A stretch of 47,547 nucleotides of DNA. Source: a virus. Of the stretch, positions 12,949-23,700 are shown piece after piece. Each line of letters starts with the position of its first letter. The stretch's first letter is position 1. A program made the translations under genes and the position numbers. The stretch spans positions 1 to 47,547 of IMG/VR virus record IMGVR_UViG_3300043436_001758; one strand, written 5' to 3'. Under the pieces are notes generated by a model. The model ran no database searches, had not been told where the DNA came from, and saw nothing but the letters and a program-made list of their open reading frames with translations.

Positions 12949-15900
12949 ATGGCCTTTTCTGAACAATCTCTTGCTGATGCAAGGCAACAAGGATATAGCG
13001 ACGATGAAATTTTCGATCATATCGCTAAATCCGATGAACGCTTTAGCGTTGCAAAACAACAGGGGTATTCCCTCGACGATATTGCCTCGCATTTAAAACA
13101 AAAAGAAGGAGGTGTTAATTATGAAGATGCAACCAGCCAAAGTGGTCAAGGGCCACGCGACAATCGCAATGAACAAGCCGTCAGCGGCGAAGTCCAAGCA
13201 ACCAATCAAGTCGGGGTACAAGCCGACAGTATGTTGCCAGCCGAAGACCAAGGCCAGTTTCGGAGCGATGACCAAGCCAGTGTAACAACTGGTATTGCTC
13301 AAGGAGGTGAGTTAATTGAAGGACAAACGAAAGATGCCCAAGGAGGAATCCAAGGGAAAGAAGATGGGCAAGGGCTACCAAGCCAAGTCACTACGGGGAA
13401 CGAAGCGCAAGTAATTGCACCCCAACAAGCGGCTATGCAAGCCGCCCCATTCGGAGCAGAGGGTGTTCAATCCGTCCCTGCTAAATCCTTTGTGGAGAAA
13501 GTAACAGAAGATCCGAAGTCTGCCATTATTTCTGGAGTTGCAACAGCGGCAGAAGCAGGAATTCCATTGCTTGCGGGTAGTGTTGCCGCAAGGGTTTTGA
13601 CTCCGCTCGCAACAGCGGCGGCAATAGAAACTGGGCCCGCCGCACCTTTTATTGGTGCTGGAGCAGGGTTGACCGCATTTGCTGGAGTTGCTGATATAAC
13701 AAAAAGGATTGTTCAAAAAACAGAAGAAGCATTGGGCATTTCTGCTCCTATACGAGAAGCGCAAGCCAAGCAACCAGAAGTAGCAAAAGCCGCAGAAATT
13801 GCTACAATGGCTCCATTTTTGGTTCAATCTGGTGCTGGGCTACTAAAAGCCGCCGCTACTGGCACTGTTGAGGCGGCAATTAAAGGGGGAAGTCTTGCCG
13901 CTGGAGCCGCCAAAGAAGTTGGGAAACGATTGGCGGCAGGAGGGGCCGCTGGAACAATTTATGAGGCTGGCGTTCGTTATCCAGTTGAAAAGGGGATTCA
14001 AATGATTGCTGGAGGTGAGGAGCCTCAAAAACCAACGCTTGAATCAACGGCAGAATCGGCATTGATGATGGCGGCATTGTCTGGTGCTGGAGAAGAAGTT
14101 ATTAAAAACGCAGGGTTGCCAGAAACGGCAAGGGTTGCTAGTGAAATTGCTCCAGATGATGCTATTGTTAAAAGGTTTGAAGAAGCTCCTATCCCACCAG
14201 AAACACCCCCTTTAGCACCAGAGGAGGCGGCTCCATCTTTGCCAAAAGAGGAAGCCCAACCTCCTGTATCGGTTGCTGGAGAAGCCCCTGTTGTAGAACC
14301 AACCGCTGAAGTTCCTGTTGTATCTGAAAAACAAATTGAACAACCACAGGAGAAATTAATTCCAGTAGATGTTTTTGACAACATATTGGAAACCGTTGAT
14401 TTAGAATCATCTGATTCAATTAGCGATTTTGTAGCATCGGCAGAATCTCAAGAAGAGGCTAATGCTGGATATGCTGTAATGCAAAAAGGACAAGAGCTTA
14501 AAAAAAGATTAATCCAACTGCAACAGCAATCAAATGGTGGAGATGTTAACCTTCCTCAAGGAGAGCTTAATAACATTGCTCAATTTATTGCAGAAAGAAA
14601 TGCGTTGGCAGATTTTTCTAACATTTACAAGCCAACCAAAGAAATTGAGTCGTCTCAAAAGCTCCTTGAAAATCTTGGTGTTTCAGTTCCAGCACTAAAG
14701 GCGGGAGAAGCAAAGTTACAAGTTTTAACTCCAGTCGAAGGTGCTGACAGATATTCTAAAGATCCAAAAGAAAGGGTTAATGCTTGGCTTAATACAGAGT
14801 ATGCAGGTGGATCTAATTGGAAGGAAGTCGGTGGCGGATATTTTGTTAGGGAGTCTGAATCTGGATCTAGGGAGATTCTTGCTCCAGAAGGATATGTTGC
14901 GAGCTACGATCCTAAAGACGGGAGTTTTGTTATTCCAGTAGCATTAACTGGAAAAGATGCCCAAGGAAGGTCTTTTGAGCAAAGAATGAAAGATGCAGTA
15001 GCGGCAGATCCAAAATTCAAAACACAGCAAGGCTCAATAGACATTAAATCAGAGATTATAAATCCGAAAGGAGCAGAAGTAAAACAAGCCGAAGCCCCCG
15101 CTGAAGCACAACCAACCAAGCCAAGTGAGTCGCAAGCTCCTGCCGCTGAAGCGGCGAAGCCAACAGCAGTCAAAGCTGAAGAGGGAGTTGCACCAAGGCA
15201 AGGTGAAGGTGAAGCGGGGCAAGTAGCCCCTCTTGCCGCTGAAGCGGTGAAGGAAGAAATGCCGAAAAAGAGGATCGGCCCCGGAGCGGCAGGAATCCGA
15301 GAATTTGAGTTGCGAGATGTTCAGCAAGGCGCAGAAATTATCAAAGGATATAAAGATCAAAACAATGCTGTTCTTCCATATGAAGATTGGAAGCGCAATT
15401 TTGAATCAACACTATCATATGAAGGCAAATACACAGAAAATCAATTAAAGGAGTTTTACGATCAGTCAGTTTCAGTTGCTAACGAAGCCGCTAAAGGCAA
15501 GCCAATTCCAGAAGCAATTCAACAGCTTGATATTCCAATAACTAAAACAGGATCAACAACTGCGTTGGCAAACGCTAAAATAGATGAAGATCGCTTTAAT
15601 AGAGGAAGACCAAGGCTGATGGGCGTAGCTAGAAAAGATTGGGGAACAGCTTGGGAAGAAGCAGTTTATAAAATTGACCAAGATTCTAGCGTCCAAGACA
15701 GGCTAATTATAGAGCTTTCAAAAAATCCTAGAGCAGTTAATGACACGGAGGGGGCATTGCTTGTCCATCGTCTAATCACCAAGAAAAATGAATATGACAA
15801 TCTAATTGATCGCCTTGAAAAAGGGGGTTTGTCTTCAGAGGAGCAGGCTGATTTAAGAAATAAAATTGCTGATTTAGACGATCAAATTTATGGATTGGAA

Positions 15901-18900
15901 ACTCTTGGAAAATCAGTTGGGACTGAAACAGCAAGGGGGTTAAACTTCAGAAAGGCAATGATTGCCAATGATTATTCTCTGGAGGGAATGAGAACAAAGG
16001 TAAGGGCCGCAAAGAATGGTGAAAAGTTAACTCCAGAAGAAGAAGAAAAAATTAAACAATTACACGATTCAATTAAAACTGGAGAAGAAGAGGCAGAGCA
16101 AATCCAAAACGGAGAAAAGGAAAAGTTTTCAAAGGAAGACACAAAAGACTTTATTGAGTCAGCAAAAAGCGGGTCGCGCCAAAGAAAAGAAAAAGAAACT
16201 CCAGATCAATCACTTTCAAGGCTAAAGGATGTGGCAAAATCCAGAATGGAAGACTATCCAAAGCTGGCTTCAACAATACGCAAGATTGCAATTTCATTTG
16301 TAGATAAAGGCATTACAGAAAGAGAGCCATTGCTTGATGCCGTTCATGGCTTCTTAAAAGACGAAGTTGGAATGCCAGAGTCTTGGACTAGACAGGAAAC
16401 AAGTGATGCTATTTGCCAATATGGAATTTTCCGAACGCTTAGTAAGAATGCCACAATGGAAGCATTCCGAAAAATCAACGGACAACTTCTTGAGCTTGGC
16501 AAGAGGGCAGACATTCTTGCTGGAGAAGCCCCAAAGAAAACTGGAATGGAGCGAGCCAAGCCAGACGTGGAGGCAAGAAAGATTGCTAGAGAAAATCGCA
16601 AGTTAATCAAGAAATATAACATTAAGACGGAAGATCCAGAAACACAACTTGCAGGTGCGCTTGAAGGAATTAAAAACAAACTCAAGAACGAGATTGAGGA
16701 TTTGTCGCTACGCATCAAAACTGGAGAACAAGCACCATCAAAAGAAGGCGCACCATCTGATCCAGAAATTGCATCATTAAAAGAACTTCGTGCGTCATTG
16801 CAGTCGCAGTTTGAGATTATGTACGGGAAGCCAGAAAAGGCCGCACCCACATATGAAGAGCAAGTTACTGCGGCTGAAAGAGCTTACGAAAAACTTATTG
16901 AAAAAAAGAAAGAAATCCTTGCCAATCAAGGAGTAACAGATTTAACGCCAGCAAAGCCAGAGGTTACTAGCCCCAAGATTGAAAAGCAAAAAGCAGAGAT
17001 ACAAGAACTTAATGCAGAGTTAAAAGCTATGCGCTCTGCCGATTCCGCTAGAAATGAGGAAATAAAAAAGAATCAACTTGGTCAAAGGATTGAACAACTT
17101 AAAAAGAAAATAGCTGGAGAAGTTAAAGAAAAAGGCGGCGATGCTTATGGGCCAGAGTCAGAAGAAGTTACAAATCTTAAAAAAGAAATAGAATCGCTTC
17201 AGAAAACTCTGGATGAAATGAAGCCTAAAAAGTCTCCAGAAGAAAAGGAAATTGAACGTCTTCAAGCCGCGATTGACGATGTTAATGACAGGATAGCAAG
17301 CGGAGAAAAGGTTGCTCCGACTCCTAAAAAAGAGCCGCTTACAGAATATGCCAAAAAACTGCGTGAAGATTTGGAAAAGGCTAGAAAGCAACTTAAAGAA
17401 GTTACAAAGCCAGAGCCAAAATCAGAAGAGCAGAAAAAAATAGATTCTATTAACAGACAAATTGAACAAAAGAAAAAACAACTTGCCGAAAAGTTTGTTC
17501 TACAAAAGAAAGAAAAATATGATGTAGCATCATTGGAAAGATCAGAGGCAGTTAAAGAACTTCAATCATTAAGGGATCAAATTAAATCGGAAGATTGGTA
17601 TATTGCTTCGCGCCAGCAAGCGGCTATTGATAGCTATGTTGCTAGGCAAAATAAAGTGGCAAATGAGTATCTTCGTAGGATTGAAGAGCAGGATTTTGCT
17701 CCGCGACAAAAAACAGAAAGAGTTTTGAATTCACGGGAACTTGAAGCGCAAGCAAATACTGAAAAAGCAAAAGCTAAGTTCCAGAAAGAACTCGCTTTGT
17801 ATAACTATAAAAACAGGACGAAAGAACAAAAAGTTCTTGATTTTATTGTTAACTTTTCTAGAGCAATGTTGCTATCTCACATTACAACTCTTACAAAGTT
17901 GACTGCCGCATCTGTTGAGATTGCCTCGTTGAAGCCACTTAAAGCAACCGCTGGATATGCATGGCAGTTACTCCCGCCAGTAAAAGAAATTGCTAAACTT
18001 GCTCCGACTGAAGGTGGAGGGAAGCCATCAGAGGATGTAAGATTGTTTGTTAAAGGAATAGTTGAAGGCATTAAAGATTTTCCTCAAGTTGTCAAAATGG
18101 GACAATCAAAAATTGATGCAATGGTAAAAGAAAAAACACAAATTTCAAATAGCGTGTTGGAATACTTTGGGCACTTGCACAAAGCTATGAAAAATCCAGT
18201 TTTTACTGGCGAATTTAAAACTTCATTAAATCGTTATTTGAATTGGATGGAAAAGCAAGGTATGGACATATATGATCCAGTAAATCAAAAAACCGCTATG
18301 GATGCGGCGTACAAAAATGCACAAAGAAGCATTTTTTCTGAAGATAATTCCATTGTTAATTACATCAATACAGCTATTTCTGTAGGAAAAAGAAGCAACA
18401 ATAGAGCGGTTCGTTACTCTGCTTATGCTCTTCAATTTGGTCTTCCTATTGTTAAAATTCCAACAAATATCATTAAACAAGTTTTTGAATCACAACTTGG
18501 TACTGGAATAGCGGCGGCTAAAATAACTAAAGCCATGATTAAGGGGATAGACACTCTTTCACCGATGGAGGCAGACACTATTATGCGTCAATTAAAAGTT
18601 GGTAGCATTGGCTTGGCAATGTTTGCTTTGGGTGCAATGAGGCCAGATATGTTTGGTGGTTTGCATTTAGCTGGCATTACTGAAGAAGATGAAGACCTTC
18701 CTACTGGTGGTGCGAATATATTAGGAGTTAAGGTTCCTAAAGTATTTTTTGATAACCCAATTCTAATTGCCGCTCAAGTTGGGGGCACTGTTAGAAAGTA
18801 TTGGGATGCAAAAGCTGGTGAATATGGTTACAAGGGCGAGGAAGCAGTTGATTTTGCAATGGCAATGGCGACGGCAGAATTTGAGCTTGTAAAAGAAACT

Positions 18901-19182
18901 CCGTTGCTTTCCTTGCCCAAAAACATAGAGCAAACAATGAACATAGAAAGAACTCCAGAAAATCTTGGAGGTCTTATTGCTGATAGAATCCCCGGCCCAA
19001 TTCAAGACTTGGCTAAAGCTCTTGACACAGAGGAAGATGGGGCATTGCCAAGCATTAAAGCCTTGATTGGAATTAATAAAGACATTATTAAAAGAAAGCC
19101 AGATGGATCTCCTCCAGAGAGATTCTTGCAAACCATTCAAAAGAATCTCCCGTACTTTAGAAAACAAGTTTCAGAAAAATAA
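12949..19182 (+). CDS. Giant internal-type virion protein, 2077 aa
   Basis: This gene takes 13% of the genome. The N-terminus has two copies of a short motif (RQQGYSDDEIFDHI and KQQGYSLDDIASHL, residues about 15-50). An Ala/Gly-rich hydrophobic region (about 185-260) could insert in membranes. A Pro/Glu/Ala-rich linker follows (about 400-450), then long Lys/Glu-rich coiled coils (about 1000-1600) and a more globular, partly hydrophobic C-terminal quarter. No peptidase or lysozyme active site was recognised. Size, composition and position match ejection proteins or large polyvalent proteins packaged in the head and injected with DNA. The stop overlaps the next start (TAATG at 19182). Confidence 0.7.
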   Translation: MAFSEQSLADARQQGYSDDEIFDHIAKSDERFSVAKQQGYSLDDIASHLKQKEGGVNYEDATSQSGQGPRDNRNEQAVSGEVQATNQVGVQADSMLPAEDQGQFRSDDQASVTTGIAQGGELIEGQTKDAQGGIQGKEDGQGLPSQVTTGNEAQVIAPQQAAMQAAPFGAEGVQSVPAKSFVEKVTEDPKSAIISGVATAAEAGIPLLAGSVAARVLTPLATAAAIETGPAAPFIGAGAGLTAFAGVADITKRIVQKTEEALGISAPIREAQAKQPEVAKAAEIATMAPFLVQSGAGLLKAAATGTVEAAIKGGSLAAGAAKEVGKRLAAGGAAGTIYEAGVRYPVEKGIQMIAGGEEPQKPTLESTAESALMMAALSGAGEEVIKNAGLPETARVASEIAPDDAIVKRFEEAPIPPETPPLAPEEAAPSLPKEEAQPPVSVAGEAPVVEPTAEVPVVSEKQIEQPQEKLIPVDVFDNILETVDLESSDSISDFVASAESQEEANAGYAVMQKGQELKKRLIQLQQQSNGGDVNLPQGELNNIAQFIAERNALADFSNIYKPTKEIESSQKLLENLGVSVPALKAGEAKLQVLTPVEGADRYSKDPKERVNAWLNTEYAGGSNWKEVGGGYFVRESESGSREILAPEGYVASYDPKDGSFVIPVALTGKDAQGRSFEQRMKDAVAADPKFKTQQGSIDIKSEIINPKGAEVKQAEAPAEAQPTKPSESQAPAAEAAKPTAVKAEEGVAPRQGEGEAGQVAPLAAEAVKEEMPKKRIGPGAAGIREFELRDVQQGAEIIKGYKDQNNAVLPYEDWKRNFESTLSYEGKYTENQLKEFYDQSVSVANEAAKGKPIPEAIQQLDIPITKTGSTTALANAKIDEDRFNRGRPRLMGVARKDWGTAWEEAVYKIDQDSSVQDRLIIELSKNPRAVNDTEGALLVHRLITKKNEYDNLIDRLEKGGLSSEEQADLRNKIADLDDQIYGLETLGKSVGTETARGLNFRKAMIANDYSLEGMRTKVRAAKNGEKLTPEEEEKIKQLHDSIKTGEEEAEQIQNGEKEKFSKEDTKDFIESAKSGSRQRKEKETPDQSLSRLKDVAKSRMEDYPKLASTIRKIAISFVDKGITEREPLLDAVHGFLKDEVGMPESWTRQETSDAICQYGIFRTLSKNATMEAFRKINGQLLELGKRADILAGEAPKKTGMERAKPDVEARKIARENRKLIKKYNIKTEDPETQLAGALEGIKNKLKNEIEDLSLRIKTGEQAPSKEGAPSDPEIASLKELRASLQSQFEIMYGKPEKAAPTYEEQVTAAERAYEKLIEKKKEILANQGVTDLTPAKPEVTSPKIEKQKAEIQELNAELKAMRSADSARNEEIKKNQLGQRIEQLKKKIAGEVKEKGGDAYGPESEEVTNLKKEIESLQKTLDEMKPKKSPEEKEIERLQAAIDDVNDRIASGEKVAPTPKKEPLTEYAKKLREDLEKARKQLKEVTKPEPKSEEQKKIDSINRQIEQKKKQLAEKFVLQKKEKYDVASLERSEAVKELQSLRDQIKSEDWYIASRQQAAIDSYVARQNKVANEYLRRIEEQDFAPRQKTERVLNSRELEAQANTEKAKAKFQKELALYNYKNRTKEQKVLDFIVNFSRAMLLSHITTLTKLTAASVEIASLKPLKATAGYAWQLLPPVKEIAKLAPTEGGGKPSEDVRLFVKGIVEGIKDFPQVVKMGQSKIDAMVKEKTQISNSVLEYFGHLHKAMKNPVFTGEFKTSLNRYLNWMEKQGMDIYDPVNQKTAMDAAYKNAQRSIFSEDNSIVNYINTAISVGKRSNNRAVRYSAYALQFGLPIVKIPTNIIKQVFESQLGTGIAAAKITKAMIKGIDTLSPMEADTIMRQLKVGSIGLAMFALGAMRPDMFGGLHLAGITEEDEDLPTGGANILGVKVPKVFFDNPILIAAQVGGTVRKYWDAKAGEYGYKGEEAVDFAMAMATAEFELVKETPLLSLPKNIEQTMNIERTPENLGGLIADRIPGPIQDLAKALDTEEDGALPSIKALIGINKDIIKRKPDGSPPERFLQTIQKNLPYFRKQVSEK

Positions 19183-21785
19183 TGGCTACTATAAACAGAC
19201 CCACATTCCCTGATCCAGCCTTAGAGGTTGGCATAGCTCAGTACCCCACTCCAAACGTACCAGACTATTATACAAGAGATGGTCATATCATCCTTGTTGA
19301 GAAGGTCAGTATTGAGAAGGGTAATTACAATCCCCAGCCGCTAGATGGCTCTGTCAAGTATGCCAAAAGAGATGCAAATGATTGGCCAGATGACTTGTAT
19401 CTTGTATTTCAGCAAACAGAACCAACTGGCAAATTTGTTTTTAACTATTGGGCAAATGATCGCACCCTAGCAAGCCAAGATCCTTGGAACTACGGGATTT
19501 CATATAGTCTGAACCATCCAGACTATAAGATCGTAACAAGGACGTATATCACCCCCCGTGAAGACTACGCTCCAGTAGCCCTTAACGCTGTTGATCCAGT
19601 ATTCGGCGGCAATGCAATTATTGCCCAACAGCAGATGGTGGAGTTGCCAGATGATAACCCGTTGCGCTCTCGTTATGTGCAAGTGCAGAGGGTGTATGAG
19701 ACTATCCCAAGCTCAGTTATTACTGGCAAGAGGTTAACGGAAAGGGGCGATATTGAAACCCTCGACACGCAAATCGTAGTAGCTGGAACGGAACCAGACG
19801 CAGATGGACTTTTGGTTACCCAAACTTCTATTGAGGCAATTGATGCCGTTAAGAGCAAGAGGACAGTTGGATCTGTCGAGTCATACTCTCCCCTTACAAC
19901 CAAGGCAAAAAAGGCTGGATTGTTGGGGGAAGTTGATGTTTCCGACAACATTGTTGATCCTGCTACTGAGCCAGATGATCTTACCACATCCATTATTGAT
20001 TCTACTGTAGAGGCAATTTCTGCAACCAAGAGTAGAAAGCGCACAACAACATCCAGCGGCCCCACCGAGCTTACAGCCGAAAGGATCAGCGAACGTGGAG
20101 ACACGCAGACAATCACGAAATCTATTGTTGCGGCATCTACAGGAGTTACCCCTGACTCATTGACGTTGGTATCATCCCAAGTTGATGAAATTGATTTAGC
20201 CAAGAGTCAGAAGACTGACGTAACAGTTGAAAGCTACTCACAGCTTACCACTAAAGCAAATAAATCGGGACTGTTGGGCAACACGGAAACAACCGATGAT
20301 ATTGTTGAGCCTTCTACTGATCCAGATGAATTAAGCACAACTATTATTGAATCATCGGTGGAGGCTATTTCTAAGACCAAAAGCAGGAAGCGAACTACCA
20401 CATCAACTGGCCCAGACTCATTAGAGGGTGTTGAAAAAAAAGGCGGCTTGCTAGGCGAGACCACAACAACAGAGTCTATTGTTCCCTATGGTGATCCCGC
20501 AGATTCATTGTCAATAAGTGTTATTCAATCTTCAGTAACTCCAATCGACGAATTCAAATCAAAAAAAATTACAGTAGAGTCAACTAACCCGACTAGCTTA
20601 ACTGCTAAAAAGATTAGCGAGCGTGGAGATGTCCAAACGATTACAAAGTCGATTGTGTCTGCCGCAACTGGCACAACTACAGATTCTCTAACGCTGGTAT
20701 CATCCCAAGTTGATGAAATTGATTCGGCAAAAAGCCAAAAGACGGACGTAACAGTTGATAGCTACTCACCGCTTACAACAAAGTCTAATAAAGCTGGATT
20801 ACTTGGAAATGTGTCAATTTCCGATAATATTGTTTCGCCATCTACTGATCCAGACGCACTTAGCCTATCAATTATTGACTCTTCGGTAGAGGCTATTTCT
20901 GCAACAAAAAGCAGGAAGCGCACAACCACTGCCTCTGGCCCAACGCAACTTGACGGGAAGGCAATTGGAGAATTTGGACTTGTTTCGCTGGAGCAATCAA
21001 TTGTTTCGTATGCGTCTGCATTACCAACGCCAACAGAAAATACTATTGATCTAAAAAAAGAACCGATTGACTTGGCAAAAGCCAAATTAATTGAATCTAG
21101 TTATGATTCTCCAGAGGTGCTAAATGGATACCAATATGATGCAGATTTAAACTTAATTATTAGCAATACAAAAGAAATAATATCAGAGGGGGCCGCTCCA
21201 TTATCTCCCACAAACGGATTGCTTGCTTACACTGATACACCAATAAATGCTTGGCAATCTATTAGGATTCAGTCTAAAATTACATCGCTTCCAACAGCAA
21301 GGACTGAATACAAGACAGGGGCTTATTCATCTCCAAATCTAATTACTGGGTTTAATGTATCAACCCTTCCTCAAATGCCCAACTGGGATATTAATGTTAA
21401 TGTAACTCCTGTAATGAGGGCTAAGAGAAGTTATCAGACTGTATTCAAGAGCGTTACTAGCTATGTATATGGGAATCCAGATCCAACTCCTTCGTCATAT
21501 ACAATTTATGATCCAGTATCCATTAATGTGTATTATGATGGGTATTTCTTTAAAATAAATATACCAGATGCATTAACAAATCCAAATTTATCTGTGTCAT
21601 TTACTACCGCAAGTAATGATCCAGTTCACGGCTATATTAACGAAACTTATAATGTTCCAGCATCCACCGAGCCTGCATCTGTTTATGTAGGAAAAATCGG
21701 ATCTTATCAATTGATTGCATACGAAATTGATTACTGGAAGGCGAATATTTGGAGAGTTTCCGAGCAATGGGTTCTACTAAAATAA
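19182..21785 (+). CDS. Repeat-rich tail/appendage protein, 867 aa
   Basis: An N-terminal domain of about 200 residues (Pro/Tyr-rich, beta) is followed by tandem repeats (residues about 225-600). The repeats are built from blocks such as LTTKAKKAGLLG, VEAISATKSRKRTTT and ISERGDTQTITKSIV. A large unit of about 176 residues is duplicated. A C-terminal beta domain of about 230 residues follows. Repeated Ser/Thr-rich beta segments suggest an elongated virion fibre, shaft or tape-like element. No enzymatic motif is seen. Confidence 0.65.
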   Translation: MATINRPTFPDPALEVGIAQYPTPNVPDYYTRDGHIILVEKVSIEKGNYNPQPLDGSVKYAKRDANDWPDDLYLVFQQTEPTGKFVFNYWANDRTLASQDPWNYGISYSLNHPDYKIVTRTYITPREDYAPVALNAVDPVFGGNAIIAQQQMVELPDDNPLRSRYVQVQRVYETIPSSVITGKRLTERGDIETLDTQIVVAGTEPDADGLLVTQTSIEAIDAVKSKRTVGSVESYSPLTTKAKKAGLLGEVDVSDNIVDPATEPDDLTTSIIDSTVEAISATKSRKRTTTSSGPTELTAERISERGDTQTITKSIVAASTGVTPDSLTLVSSQVDEIDLAKSQKTDVTVESYSQLTTKANKSGLLGNTETTDDIVEPSTDPDELSTTIIESSVEAISKTKSRKRTTTSTGPDSLEGVEKKGGLLGETTTTESIVPYGDPADSLSISVIQSSVTPIDEFKSKKITVESTNPTSLTAKKISERGDVQTITKSIVSAATGTTTDSLTLVSSQVDEIDSAKSQKTDVTVDSYSPLTTKSNKAGLLGNVSISDNIVSPSTDPDALSLSIIDSSVEAISATKSRKRTTTASGPTQLDGKAIGEFGLVSLEQSIVSYASALPTPTENTIDLKKEPIDLAKAKLIESSYDSPEVLNGYQYDADLNLIISNTKEIISEGAAPLSPTNGLLAYTDTPINAWQSIRIQSKITSLPTARTEYKTGAYSSPNLITGFNVSTLPQMPNWDINVNVTPVMRAKRSYQTVFKSVTSYVYGNPDPTPSSYTIYDPVSINVYYDGYFFKINIPDALTNPNLSVSFTTASNDPVHGYINETYNVPASTEPASVYVGKIGSYQLIAYEIDYWKANIWRVSEQWVLLK
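20068..20960 (+). repeat. Large direct repeat (about 528 bp) inside the appendage gene
   Basis: The segment starting at 20068 recurs from about 20595-20596 with an offset of about 528 bp (176 codons). For example, TGGTATCATCCCAAGTTGAT occurs at 20167 and 20695. The second copy diverges after about 20950. Smaller related blocks lie upstream (19870-20065), so the region grew by repeated in-frame duplication. Confidence 0.8.
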
Positions 21786-21786
21786 A

Positions 21787-23130
21787 ATGGATACGAGAGA
21801 CGTAAAAGCTGAGTTTGCTGGGTTTGGCCCAATAACAAGTTCCAAAACAACTTTTGCACAAGGAGTTGGATTAGGATCATCATTTGCTCCAGTTTGGACG
21901 ACAGAGCCAAAGCTCCCGCCTAAAACAATAGCGACAAGTGTATCATTGAATGATTACCCATTCATGCTTCAGCCCCGACAAGAAAACTTCGGGTATGTTG
22001 TAAAACTCAATTACGGAGAAATTGCAGGAGTTGCACCAGATGGACTTACACGCACTGAGGACTACATTATAAATCCCGGAGTCGGGGAGAATTTTGTTTA
22101 TTTAATCATCACATTTGACGGAGATGGATTGATTACGGGTCGCACTATTGAATATGGTGAAGAGGTTCCAGATGATACAGACGATATTAAACACATGGTA
22201 ATAGGGCAAGTGATTTCCGAAGGTTCGCTATTCCCATATTCAGTATATCAGAATATATCGCAGGATGTTTACACGGAGAAAGCAACATTCATAGAAAATG
22301 ACACCATCCCAAGTCATCTATTTGCCGATCCAAGGAAAATACATTTAACAAACATTGATGAGACTTTTGTGGCTGACATTGATGGAACAGAAACTATCTC
22401 TAAATTGTATTTAGAAAATGCAGGAGAAACTGAATACATTGAATTAAAAAAAGATTCTGCGGCTGGGGAAGTGGTGGTGGGTGGATATGCTGGCACAGAA
22501 GCACAGAACTTTATTCTGTCTTCTAATGACACAGATGGAGTTTCCAAACTGGCGTTATTTGATACTGGTAGCCAAAACTATATTGAGATCAAGGAAGAAA
22601 ATGATGTAGCAAGCGTTTATGGCTACATGAACAACCAAAACCACAACTTCTTGTTGAAGGCTCAAGCTGGTCAATCCTTTTTGCAATTATTCAATCAAGC
22701 AAACGATGCGTATGTAGAGTTAAAGCAAGCAAACTCAGAAACATCGTTATATGGATATATTGGAAGTGGGGACGAGTATTTTATATTACAGGCAAAGGCT
22801 GGAGATACTAAATTGTATTTAGAGGCTGGCGATGATAATGCCACGATGAAGACAACTGGTATTGCGTTTACTGATACAGGAAACACAAGAAACTCAGCCC
22901 TTTCTGAAACTGGTCTTCTTATTGCTAAACCCAATGGACAAACGACCATTACCGAAAGCTCAATCACGATAGAAGAGCCGAATTCGGGGCCAAATGTGTA
23001 TATCAACATTCCTACTGCAGGTGGATCTACAGTGAGCGCGTCTTGGAAAGAGATTGACGTTTGCGTTGACGGAGTTGCAAAGAAGATGCAAGTCCTTGGC
23101 ACAGATCCTTACGACCCCCCAGCCCCATAA
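21787..23130 (+). CDS. Tail fibre-like protein, 447 aa
   Basis: A 447-residue, beta-rich, acidic protein. The N-terminal third probably attaches to the virion. Residues about 185-350 contain related segments of the form (F/Y)ILSSNDTDGVSKLALFDTG and NYIEIKEENDVASVYGY, followed by NHNFLLKAQAGQSFLQLFNQ. These look like the repeated strands of a trimeric fibre. The C-terminus has a Gly/Ser-rich end (PTAGGSTVSASWKEIDVCVD). It follows the appendage gene by two bases. Confidence 0.6.
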   Translation: MDTRDVKAEFAGFGPITSSKTTFAQGVGLGSSFAPVWTTEPKLPPKTIATSVSLNDYPFMLQPRQENFGYVVKLNYGEIAGVAPDGLTRTEDYIINPGVGENFVYLIITFDGDGLITGRTIEYGEEVPDDTDDIKHMVIGQVISEGSLFPYSVYQNISQDVYTEKATFIENDTIPSHLFADPRKIHLTNIDETFVADIDGTETISKLYLENAGETEYIELKKDSAAGEVVVGGYAGTEAQNFILSSNDTDGVSKLALFDTGSQNYIEIKEENDVASVYGYMNNQNHNFLLKAQAGQSFLQLFNQANDAYVELKQANSETSLYGYIGSGDEYFILQAKAGDTKLYLEAGDDNATMKTTGIAFTDTGNTRNSALSETGLLIAKPNGQTTITESSITIEEPNSGPNVYINIPTAGGSTVSASWKEIDVCVDGVAKKMQVLGTDPYDPPAP

Positions 23131-23135
23131 GCCTC

Positions 23136-23696
23136 ATGGCTACTTTTATTAAAAATTTCTGTTCTACCTGTCCACCAACTGTGTGCGAAGCACCTCCAGT
23201 TTGCGAGGAGTGCGGTTGCCCTTCGACATCCAAAAGATTCCTAGCTCCGGGATCTGACCCTCAAGAGGGAATGATTATTGTTAATAGGTTTATTATTAAT
23301 ATGTCGGGCGTTACACTTTGCCCTTGCGAAGATAACCCTGACCCCTTTGCACCTTTTCCTTGTGGCCCGATATATGCAGGATGGCAGAATCCGATTATAT
23401 TGGAATACAATCCAATCAATTTCCCAAACTACGATCGAATAAGTGGATTCCCTTACTTTTGTATTAATGGCGGTGATCTGTACTTTCCTATCAATGAACC
23501 ATTTTCAGTGCTTGGCCTAGTAGGAGCCGATGGCTTTCCATGCTACGGGCCAGAGTTCTTTAGAGGAGACTGCGTTACGTCAGAAACGGAAACAAGCATT
23601 ACAGTTAGAAATTCACTAGGACTAGAATCTTGCTCTCCTTTCCCTTATAGTTATCCTACTGGGTATGGAGGTTCAGTAACTATAACGTGGGAGTAA
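23136..23696 (+). CDS. Cysteine-rich structural protein, 186 aa
   Basis: A 186-residue protein with a dense N-terminal cysteine cluster (CSTCPPTVCEAPPVCEECGC, residues 9-28) and further cysteines (CPCEDNP; GDCVTS). The rest is aromatic and proline-rich and probably beta. It may be a metal-binding or disulphide-stabilised tail component. It lies between fibre-like and zinc-finger-like genes. Confidence 0.6.
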   Translation: MATFIKNFCSTCPPTVCEAPPVCEECGCPSTSKRFLAPGSDPQEGMIIVNRFIINMSGVTLCPCEDNPDPFAPFPCGPIYAGWQNPIILEYNPINFPNYDRISGFPYFCINGGDLYFPINEPFSVLGLVGADGFPCYGPEFFRGDCVTSETETSITVRNSLGLESCSPFPYSYPTGYGGSVTITWE

Positions 23697-23700
23697 CAAA

